15,516 nt of DNA from JAHJGG01 sp041658785 (GTDB lineage Bacteria > Patescibacteriota > Patescibacteriia > Magasanikbacterales > UBA922), in the NCBI GenBank assembly GCA_041658785.1, contig JBAZZL010000027.1:1-15516 (forward strand), in the 5' to 3' direction. Made by a program: the position numbers and the translations under genes. Shown here piece after piece: positions 6,471 to 12,547 of this stretch. Every line of letters begins with the position of its first letter. Position 1 is the stretch's first letter. Under the pieces are notes generated by a model, which worked only from the letters and a program-made list of their open reading frames with translations, was not told where the DNA came from and did not search any database.

Positions 6471-6622
6471 TAGAACCCACATTCCAAAATCGGACTGGCC
6501 GCACAACCGCTGATCATTTCTTTGCTGCGGAACTCGTGTATTCTCACTCAAACAGTCCTCGCGGCAGAAATGATTATCGGTTGTGTCTGGCTTTTCAGTC
6601 CGATTTTGGAATGTGAGTTCTA
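6471..6622. repeat. 152-nt imperfect hairpin with 27-bp terminal inverted repeats, reaching the murJ stop codon
   Basis: The outer arms 6471-6497 and 6596-6622 are reverse complements at 26 of 27 positions and start TAGAAC(C/T)CACATTCC. Pairing continues inward with small bulges: GCACAACCG with CGGTTGTGT, then TGATCATTTCT with AGAAATGATTAT, then GCTGCGGA with TCCTCGCGGC. Only about 25 bases are left for the apical loop. The right end is the murJ stop codon TAG (6620-6622). No ORF in it looks real. It could be a MITE-like element, a structured RNA or a mRNA-end stabiliser, and the T-tract of an intrinsic terminator is missing. Confidence 0.85.
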
Positions 6623-8233
6623 TACATCATTGGCCTCATTGATTTCTCCTTGTATGTCTGTTAATTTCAGCCATTTTTTCTTTATACTTTCTTTCAACTC
6701 AAACACTTCTTCAACTTTTAGGCCAAGACATATCCCGGCATAGACCAGTAATCCAACCAGACCAGCCGTAAATCCCTGGGTCAAGATCCCCCAAAATCTG
6801 GTCATATCCACTATCCCGGCAAGCGGAGTTTTGAGAAATTGGATTACCAACGCCATAGCAATAGCGGCAATTGATATTTTGAATAATGTATGCAAGATAG
6901 AAAGTTCATTGAGTGTCTTTGTTTTTTGGCGCAAAGTAATCCACAATAGCGCCAGCTGGATAACCATGGCGATAGAGAAAGCAAGCGCCAAGCCTACTAC
7001 GCCATAAACATCTTTTAACGTTAAACTTAAAATAATATTAATAAGCGCGCTTACAAAAGCGATTTTGAACGGCGTCCATGTGTCCTGCAAAGCAAAAAAT
7101 GACCGCGTGAGCAGAGGTATCAGGCATTGGGCGAATAATGACAGACAAAAGAAAGCGACCGCATTGCCGGTTTGAATAGTATCATTCCAATCGAATCTGC
7201 CAGAACCAAACACCACTCTTACAATTTGTGAGCGCAGAAGCAGCATGATGATCGTTATAGGGATAATAAAAAATAAAATTTGCCGCACCACTTTTGAAAG
7301 ATGGGAAATCATTTCTTCCTGTTTGTTTTCAGCAATTAATTTTGAAAGAGTGGGAAAGGCAGCTATGGCAAAAGAAAAACCGATTATTCCGACTGGAAAA
7401 TATTGCAGATTATTGGCAAGATTAAAAATAGCGAGACTTCCGCCGGCAAGAGTTGATGCCAAAATAGTAATAATCAAAAAATTAAACTGCGCGGCCGCCA
7501 GCCCCATGGTGCGAGGAATCATTAATCTGCCGATCTCAATTACATTTGGATCTTTCACCTGAAACATGGGCTGATAGCGAAAACCATGTTGAAATAATGC
7601 CGGGAGCTGAATGGCGAGATGCAGAAATGCTCCAAGTATTACTCCGTAGGCAAGCCCATTTAGTCCGAATAGCGGCACAAAAAAAATTGCTCCGATTATA
7701 ATTCCAAGATTGTACATAATCGGAGTAAGAGCATAGATCAAAAACGATTTCATTGATTGCAATACGCCGCTTACAATACTGGAAAGACCAAGCAAGACAG
7801 GGCTTAAAAACATAATGCGGGTGAGTACAATTGTTGTTCGCAATTTTTCCCCGGCAAAGCCGGGGACGATATATGGCATTAATTGAGGGGTAAAAATAAA
7901 TAGAATTGCGCAAAAAATAATTAGCGACAATCCGAGGATATTAATTACGTTGTTTGTAAGGCGCCATGCTCCATTTTTTTCTTTTGCCAATAGTTTCATG
8001 AATATGGGAATAAATCCGGCTGAAAGCGCTCCAACAATTACTAAATTATAAATTAAATCCGGCACGCGAAATGCGGCGAAATACGCGTCAAGCGCGTCGC
8101 CAGCCCCAAATTGATTGGCAAAAATTCTATCTCGGAATAGCCCAATGAGCCGACTGGCAAAAGACGCTGTTCCCAACACAAGAGCGGCGCCGGTGATAGT
8201 ATTATTTTGGGAGGAAAATATTTTCTTGATCAT
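6620..8233 (-). CDS. murJ: Lipid II flippase MurJ (MviN family)
   Basis: MurJ moves lipid II, the peptidoglycan precursor, across the cytoplasmic membrane. The 537-residue protein has about 14 hydrophobic segments, as expected for the MOP-superfamily fold. The N-terminal signature is clear: 'ASRLIGLFRDRIFANQFGAGDALDAYFAAFRVPDL' (from about residue 25) and 'GALSAGFIPIF', including the charged cavity residues R and D typical of the family. Further on are 'IGFSFAIAAFPTLSKL' and 'TRSFFALQDTWTPFK', both strongly MurJ-like. The start is the ATG at 8231-8233, 19 bases or so after the corA-like stop codon, with no Shine-Dalgarno match. It is probably in one operon with the two genes upstream. The C-terminus is hydrophilic, and the stop codon is the edge of the hairpin at 6471-6622. 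Confidence 0.96.
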   Translation of the reverse strand: MIKKIFSSQNNTITGAALVLGTASFASRLIGLFRDRIFANQFGAGDALDAYFAAFRVPDLIYNLVIVGALSAGFIPIFMKLLAKEKNGAWRLTNNVINILGLSLIIFCAILFIFTPQLMPYIVPGFAGEKLRTTIVLTRIMFLSPVLLGLSSIVSGVLQSMKSFLIYALTPIMYNLGIIIGAIFFVPLFGLNGLAYGVILGAFLHLAIQLPALFQHGFRYQPMFQVKDPNVIEIGRLMIPRTMGLAAAQFNFLIITILASTLAGGSLAIFNLANNLQYFPVGIIGFSFAIAAFPTLSKLIAENKQEEMISHLSKVVRQILFFIIPITIIMLLLRSQIVRVVFGSGRFDWNDTIQTGNAVAFFCLSLFAQCLIPLLTRSFFALQDTWTPFKIAFVSALINIILSLTLKDVYGVVGLALAFSIAMVIQLALLWITLRQKTKTLNELSILHTLFKISIAAIAMALVIQFLKTPLAGIVDMTRFWGILTQGFTAGLVGLLVYAGICLGLKVEEVFELKESIKKKWLKLTDIQGEINEANDV

Positions 8234-8252
8234 TTAGCTAGCGCAATGAAGT

Positions 8253-9173
8253 TTAAATCCATTTCTTTTTGTTCATCAGGTAGATGACAAACAAAATAAT
8301 GCCGAACAGCGCCAAGAACATTAATAGCACCCATTTTGGGTTTTCTGCAAACGGCAGATTAATTACATTCATACCATAAATGCCAGAAAGCAAAGTTAGC
8401 GGCAGGAGCGAGACGGAAATTACTGTGAGGGCGCTAATTACTTTATTGGTGCGCTGGTTGATCAGCGATTCTACGGTGACATGGAGTCCTTCAACTGTGT
8501 CTTTGTAAGTGCCAATGATTGCCCACAGTTTATTCAAATAATCGGTAATGTCATCAAAATAAATACTTAACGATTCGTCCAAAAATGATCGGCGAGTATG
8601 AGACAGCGTCGCCGCCAAATATCTCTGTGGCTCCATTATCCGTCTAAAGTGAAGTATATTTCGACGCGAAATTCCCAGCCGTCTGACGATTTTTAGATCA
8701 AGTTCGCCGGCAAAAATTTCTTCCTCTGTCTGAGACAGCAATCTGCCAATGTTATTTAATATTGGCTGGCTGTTTTTGAACAGAGCTTCTAGTAATCGGT
8801 AAAATAGATAACCCGAGTTGCCGCTCATCCAATCTTTTTTTATGCTTTTTTTCTTTAGGCAACGATAGAAAAAATTTTTCATTTCTTTTGATTTGCTGTG
8901 TTGGATGGTTATCAAGTATCCATCTCCCATAAACGCGTCAAGTTCATAGGGGATAATAGTGCTGGTATCCGCCTGCCAGTGGGGGAATTGAAGAATGATA
9001 AACAAATAGTTTTTGTAATTGTCAATTTTAGGCGTATGATTTTCATTCTGCAAGTCCTCCAGATCCAGCTGGTGGAAGTGATAATTTTTTTTTAGAAAAA
9101 ATATTGCTTCTTCATCGACTTGGTCAATATTTATCCAGGTGAGATTTTGATGTTTTAGTTCTTTGATTGCCAT
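8253..9173 (-). CDS. corA: CorA-type magnesium/cobalt transporter
   Basis: CorA proteins form pentameric channels for Mg2+ (and Co2+ or Ni2+). The 306-residue form has a soluble N-terminal domain rich in acidic and aromatic residues ('DLEDLQNENHTPKIDNYKNYLFIIL' region), a long helical stalk ('YLNKLWAIIGTYKDTVEGLHVTVESLINQRTNKVISALTVISVSLLPLTLLSGIYGMNV'), the signature GMN near residue 267 at the end of the first membrane helix, then the second helix (WVLLMFLALFGIILFVIYLM) and a basic end (NKKKWI). The open frame extends to 9260, which would overlap the upstream gene by 65 bases. I prefer the ATG at 9171-9173, 22 bases after that gene's stop, as it gives the usual N-terminus and length. Whether the ion is Mg2+ or another metal cannot be told. 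Confidence 0.93.
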   Translation of the reverse strand: MAIKELKHQNLTWINIDQVDEEAIFFLKKNYHFHQLDLEDLQNENHTPKIDNYKNYLFIILQFPHWQADTSTIIPYELDAFMGDGYLITIQHSKSKEMKNFFYRCLKKKSIKKDWMSGNSGYLFYRLLEALFKNSQPILNNIGRLLSQTEEEIFAGELDLKIVRRLGISRRNILHFRRIMEPQRYLAATLSHTRRSFLDESLSIYFDDITDYLNKLWAIIGTYKDTVEGLHVTVESLINQRTNKVISALTVISVSLLPLTLLSGIYGMNVINLPFAENPKWVLLMFLALFGIILFVIYLMNKKKWI

Positions 9174-9195
9174 AGGGAAACGGTTAAGATATAAA

Positions 9196-9870
9196 TTATT
9201 TTGACGGCATGTTGATTGTGAGTACAGCATAATCTGTCCCGCTTTTTTGCTTGTTGTCATTTATATACAGAGCTCCGTTGATGCCATCTTTGTCGAATAT
9301 AAGCTGTATCGTAGTTTCTGTTTCTGTTGTTGTTTCAAGATTAAACATCCCTCGCCCCAATTCTGTCGTGTAGAATTTTTGCACAAAGGACGGTTCAGCT
9401 GATAGATTATTCCATTCAATTTCAATTGTATCTTTTTGTTTTGTGATCGGTTCTTGCAATAGCCGCAAGAATTTTTTCCACCCTTTCTCTCCATTGATTT
9501 CTTGAAAAGTCGCGCGTATTTCTTCCGGGGCATAATCATCCATGCCAAGGTAAATTGGAATTAGAATTATTTTTGGCAGATAAGCCGCAATTTCAAATGC
9601 GCGGCTTTTTTTTGCTCCAGATAAAAATGTAATCCGTTCAATGCTGTCTTCGTCATAGATTGGAATTGATTGGGGGAAATGCTCAGGTACGTTTTTCAAC
9701 TCTTTCGGCCTCGGCGCGGCCGCAAATTTTAAAATAATTAAAAATGTGACGATCAGAATAATTACACATCCGCATCCGTTGGCGCAGCTCCTTTGGAAAC
9801 AGGAATGTTTTTTTTTTAACTCTTCTAAAGGCGGTTCTTTGATTTCAACATTGTCAATATCTTTACGCAT
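9196..9870 (-). CDS. Single-pass membrane protein with cysteine-rich juxtamembrane segment, unknown
   Basis: The 224-residue protein has an acidic-basic cytoplasmic head (residues 1-22), a cluster of cysteines just before the membrane (C24, C29, C33, C35), one hydrophobic helix (about 36-51) and a C-terminal domain of about 170 residues that would lie outside. That domain has mixed alpha/beta character ('HFPQSIPIYDEDSIERITFLSG' near residue 63, and a C-terminal 'GALYINDNKQKSGTDYAVLTINMP'). I do not recognise a family. The cysteine cluster may bind metal or carry a lipid or disulfide, but this is guesswork. It is the first gene of a minus-strand cluster with the CorA-like gene and murJ, behind a good promoter at 9914-9942. 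The start is the ATG at 9868-9870. Confidence 0.75.
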   Translation of the reverse strand: MRKDIDNVEIKEPPLEELKKKHSCFQRSCANGCGCVIILIVTFLIILKFAAAPRPKELKNVPEHFPQSIPIYDEDSIERITFLSGAKKSRAFEIAAYLPKIILIPIYLGMDDYAPEEIRATFQEINGEKGWKKFLRLLQEPITKQKDTIEIEWNNLSAEPSFVQKFYTTELGRGMFNLETTTETETTIQLIFDKDGINGALYINDNKQKSGTDYAVLTINMPSK

Positions 9871-9913
9871 AAAGTCTAAGCTCTAAAAAAGGCGCGATAA
9901 TACCGTTTAGTTT

Positions 9914-9942
9914 ATTATAACAAAATTAATTGGTTTTGTATA
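9914..9942 (-). promoter_or_regulatory. Promoter for the 9870-to-6620 minus-strand cluster
   Basis: On the minus strand TATACA (9942-9937; 4 of 6 matches to the -35 consensus), a 17-base spacer and a perfect TATAAT (9919-9914). Expected start of transcription is near 9907, about 37 bases before the ATG at 9870. Its -35 box overlaps that of the divergent plus-strand promoter. Confidence 0.65.
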
Positions 9943-9964
9943 GTTGGGTTGCGGGTGGTATACT
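9936..9964 (+). promoter_or_regulatory. Promoter for the beta-CASP nuclease gene
   Basis: TTGTAT (9936-9941), a 17-base spacer and TATACT (9959-9964; 5 of 6 matches to consensus). The expected transcription start near 9971 coincides with the first base of the tandem GAAGAYT array, so the array would form the 5' end of the mRNA leader of about 200 bases. Confidence 0.55.
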
Positions 9965-9970
9965 GTGTAA

Positions 9971-10110
9971 GATTGAAGACTGAAGATTGAAGACTGAAGA
10001 TTGAAGACTGAAGATTGAAGACTGAAGATTAAAGACTGAAGATTAAAGACTGAAGACTAAAGACTGAAGACTGAAGATTGGTGGCAAGCAGTCTTTAGTC
10101 TTTAATCTTC
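9971..10110. repeat. GAAGAYT tandem array with inverted partner, in the 5' leader
   Basis: Bases 9971-10079 are about 15 copies of the 7-base unit GAAGAYT (with GAAGATT/GAAGACT alternating, so the strict period is 14, and some AAAGACT variants). After GGTGGCAAG the complementary words TCTTTAGTC and TTTAATCTTC follow. Bases 10038-10058 and 10090-10110 are reverse complements at 20 of 21 positions, the exception being a G-T pair. The rest of the gap to the ATG at 10175 is AT-rich, with AATCCAATAATC words and no clear ribosome-binding site. Confidence 0.9.
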
Positions 10111-10174
10111 AATTTTTATTCTTTAATCTTTATTTCATCTATTAATCCAATAATCAAATAATCCAAATTTTATT

Positions 10175-11527
10175 ATGCAGCTTCAATTCTGCGGCGCCAA
10201 TCGAGAAGTGACAGGTTCGTGCCATTTACTCAAAACAAAAAGCAAAAATATTCTTATTGACTGCGGCATGTTTCAGGGTTCAAATTTTAATGAGGGCAAA
10301 AATCATGATGATTTTCCGTTTGATCCAAAAAGTATTGACGTATTGCTGGTAACGCATGCGCATTTGGATCATGTGGGCCGGATACCCAAATTGGTAAAAG
10401 ATGGTTTTAGCGGTCCGATTTTTATGACCAAAGCAACTGTGGATCTGGCGCGCTTGATCTGGGAAGACGCTCATTCCATCATGGAGTATGATAATCGCAA
10501 ATTCAACGCGCCGATTTTATTTGATAAAAGCGATATGGCCAATGCCGTGTCACAGTGCCATGGAGTTGATTATCACGTAGAAATTGATCTGGGCGGGGGA
10601 GTAAAAGCGATTGGGAAGGATGCAGGGCATATTTTTGGTTCGGCTTTTATAGAAATCAGCGCTGAAGGCAAAAAGATTGTTTTTTCAGGCGATATCGGCA
10701 ATGAAAATGTGCCGATTTTAAAAGATACCGAAGCTTTGGGTGATGTTGACCTTTTACTCTGCGAATCAACCTATGGCGACCGAATACACGAAGATGTGGA
10801 TACGCGGCGCAATATTATTTTAAATTTGATTAGAGAAGGAATAAAACGCGGGGGAACAATAATGCTGCCGGCTTTTTCTTTGGAACGAACGCAGGAATTG
10901 CTGTATGAATTGAATTTGCTTAGCGAGCATGACAAGATTTTGCCGAACATTCCTATTTTTGTAGACAGCCCGCTGGCTATCCAAGCTACCGAGGTTTATA
11001 AAAAATATCCAGAGTATTATGATCTGGCGGCAAGCAAGTTGCGCGAGATCGGGGACGATTTTTTTGATTTTCCTAATCTCAAAATGACTGCCACGAGAGA
11101 AGAATCAAAGGCGATCAATAACGCGCGCGGACCAAAAATGGTGGTGGCTGGGGCGGGAATGATGAATGGCGGCCGAATTTTACATCATGCTATCCGTTAT
11201 TTGTCTGATCCTAATTCCATTTTGATTATTGTCGGTTATCAGGCTGAAGGAACTTTGGGACGCCGGTTGTATGAGGGAGCCAAACAAGTAGAAATTTTTG
11301 GCGAAAAAATTAAAGTAAAGTGCGCGGTGAAAGCGATTGGAGCATTATCCGCCCACGGCGATCAGAAAAAACTGATTGATTGGGTGGGCGGCGCGGAGAA
11401 ACTGCCAAAGAAAATTTACTGCGTTCACGGCGAGCCGCACGCGGCCACTGAACTGGCGCATCGTTTGCGGGATCAATTGGGGATTGAGACTTTTGTGCCG
11501 GAGGAGGGGGGGGTGGTGGATTTGTAA
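10175..11527 (+). CDS. Beta-CASP metallo-beta-lactamase RNase (CPSF73/TTHA0252-like)
   Basis: The 450-residue protein is a two-domain RNA-processing nuclease of the CPSF73/Ysh1-like group, not RNase J. Metal-binding motifs: HAHLDH (61-66), the AGH histidine (150-152) and SGDIG (171-175). The beta-CASP cap follows: 'LPAFSLERTQELLYEL' (about 231-246), the inserted helical segment, 'VVAGAGMMNGGRILHHAIRYL' and 'VGYQAEGTLGRRL' (353-365). The RNA-specificity (RMMBL) segment ends the protein with LSAHGDQ (391-397) and VHGE (417-420). Bacterial members such as Thermus TTHA0252 cleave single-stranded RNA; the target here is unknown. It is transcribed from the divergent promoter region at 9936, with a repeat-filled leader. 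The ATG at 10175 matches the family N-terminus (QLQFCGANREVTGSCHLL). Confidence 0.95.
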   Translation: MQLQFCGANREVTGSCHLLKTKSKNILIDCGMFQGSNFNEGKNHDDFPFDPKSIDVLLVTHAHLDHVGRIPKLVKDGFSGPIFMTKATVDLARLIWEDAHSIMEYDNRKFNAPILFDKSDMANAVSQCHGVDYHVEIDLGGGVKAIGKDAGHIFGSAFIEISAEGKKIVFSGDIGNENVPILKDTEALGDVDLLLCESTYGDRIHEDVDTRRNIILNLIREGIKRGGTIMLPAFSLERTQELLYELNLLSEHDKILPNIPIFVDSPLAIQATEVYKKYPEYYDLAASKLREIGDDFFDFPNLKMTATREESKAINNARGPKMVVAGAGMMNGGRILHHAIRYLSDPNSILIIVGYQAEGTLGRRLYEGAKQVEIFGEKIKVKCAVKAIGALSAHGDQKKLIDWVGGAEKLPKKIYCVHGEPHAATELAHRLRDQLGIETFVPEEGGVVDL

Positions 11528-11581
11528 TTTGAGAGCGTTGAATGGGCGATTTGTTAGAAGTTTTTGGGTATATCGCCAAAG

Positions 11582-11621
11582 GAATGACACATTGAGTCCT
11601 TCGCAGGACGAAATGTGTTAT
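11582..11621 (+). repeat. REP-like hairpin element upstream of the RAYT gene
   Basis: After GGAATG, the 32-base core at 11587-11618 has outer arms ACACATT/AATGTGT, a GA opposite GA internal mismatch, inner arms GTCCT/AGGAC and loop TCGC. The outer stem extends by a G-T and a T-A pair. Its sequence matches the reverse complement of each unit of the array inside the next gene at most positions, with compensatory changes at paired positions. Position (13 bases from core to ATG) and form fit the REP element that flanks RAYT transposases. Confidence 0.85.
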
Positions 11622-11631
11622 AAAAGTTGTT

Positions 11632-12489
11632 ATGTCTTTTCCAGAAAACAGAAATGTTCATCGACCTTTCCATTTATACGAGGGCCATACTTATTTTGTA
11701 ACGGGAAAATGTTATGAAAATAAACCTTATTTTGAGAGGAATGAATGTAAGGCGGTTTTTAAAAAAATTTTGGAAGAGGCGCGAACGCGTTTCAAAATAC
11801 GTCTTTTTTCTTGGGTAGTTTTGCATAATCATTATCATTTAATGTTTGCTTTGTCGCGGCCTTGGGATGAAGCGCCTGTATCTGTTGGCGCTCACGACAA
11901 TGTAACAGATTTCGCCCCGCGAGGGACTCAATCTGTCATTCCGCCGAAGAGTGTAACAGATTTCGCCCCGCGAGGGACTCAATCTGTCATTCCGCCGAAG
12001 AGTGTAACAGATTTCGCCCCGCGAGGGACTCAATCTGTCATTCCGCCGAAGAGTGTAACAGATTTCGTCCCGCGAGGGACTCAATCTGTCATTCCGCCGA
12101 AGAGTGTAACAGATTTCGCCCCGCGAGGGACTCAATCTGTCATTCCGCTGAAAAATGGCGGCATTAATGATCTGAAGTATTGTTTCGTAGAGTTTATCCG
12201 CAAGCTGCACAAAGATACTTCCAGAAAAATTAATCAATTGGATTTTACTCCAGGCCGCAAAATATGGCGCCAGTACTGGGATTATTGCATCCGCAGTAAA
12301 CCAGATTTTTGGTTCCACTTCAATTATATTATTAAGAACCCCCTGAAACATGGTCTTGTTTCGTCACTCAATGAGGCGTATTATTATCCGTATTCCAGCA
12401 ATCCGATTTGGTTGGAACGATTTGGACACGAAGGACTTTGGGAGAGTTTTGTGCGTTATCCAGCGCGAGAAGAAATACAAGAAGAATGA
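11632..12489 (+). CDS. REP-associated tyrosine transposase (RAYT, Y1 HUH family) with in-frame repeat insertion
   Basis: Single-strand DNA transposase-like protein of the TnpA-REP group, known to bind and nick REP hairpins. Of its 285 residues about 200 are the family core. The HUH motif is H67-Y-H69 in VVLHNHYHLMF; the probable catalytic tyrosine is Y232 in NYIIKNPLKHGLV. 'GRKIWRQYWDYCIRSKPDFWFHF' corresponds to the family's 'grvWq..y.d..i.....f...' segment. Residues about 91-175 are five copies of a 17-residue repeat (SVTDFAPRGTQSVIPPK) encoded by hairpin units, placed between the HUH motif and the following helix (INDLKYCFVEFIRKLHK). The frame stays open, and both motifs survive. The ATG at 11632 follows the upstream element with a 13-base gap. 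No companion TnpB or left/right IS ends are seen, as expected for RAYTs. Whether the protein folds and acts with the 85-residue insert is unknown. Confidence 0.93.
   Translation: MSFPENRNVHRPFHLYEGHTYFVTGKCYENKPYFERNECKAVFKKILEEARTRFKIRLFSWVVLHNHYHLMFALSRPWDEAPVSVGAHDNVTDFAPRGTQSVIPPKSVTDFAPRGTQSVIPPKSVTDFAPRGTQSVIPPKSVTDFVPRGTQSVIPPKSVTDFAPRGTQSVIPLKNGGINDLKYCFVEFIRKLHKDTSRKINQLDFTPGRKIWRQYWDYCIRSKPDFWFHFNYIIKNPLKHGLVSSLNEAYYYPYSSNPIWLERFGHEGLWESFVRYPAREEIQEE
11901..12155 (-). repeat. Five tandem 51-bp REP-like units inside the RAYT gene
   Basis: Units start at 11901, 11952, 12003, 12054 and 12105, so the period is exactly 51 bases (17 codons). Units 1-3 are identical over the hairpin core, unit 4 has one C-to-T change (A to V in the protein) and unit 5 decays at its 3' end. 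Read on the minus strand each unit has outer arms ACAGATT/AATCTGT, GA opposite GA, inner arms GTCCC/GGGGC and loop TCGC, that is, the element at 11582 in inverse orientation. The unit 4 change replaces a G-T pair by a Watson-Crick pair. Confidence 0.97.
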
Positions 12490-12547
12490 CGCGAATTTAC
12501 GGATTACAGTGGGTATAGCGGATAAAGTTGATATGATACTATGAAGT

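Noticed and set aside
9174..9260. N-terminal extension of the CorA-like protein to 9260
   Set aside because: It would overlap the upstream gene by 65 bases, and the family N-terminus begins at the ATG at 9173.
9971..10079. The GAAGAYT array as a CRISPR or an iteron-type origin
   Set aside because: The 7/14-base period is simple sequence without spacers; no replication gene or DnaA-box cluster was seen beside it.
11901..12155. The 51-bp array as a CRISPR
   Set aside because: The whole 51-base period is repeated, with no variable spacers, the array is inside an intact reading frame and no cas gene is near.
11839..12351. 170-codon minus-strand frame opposite the transposase gene
   Set aside because: It is open only because the repeat units have no stop in that frame; the translation shows no domain, and it overlaps a clear transposase on the other strand.
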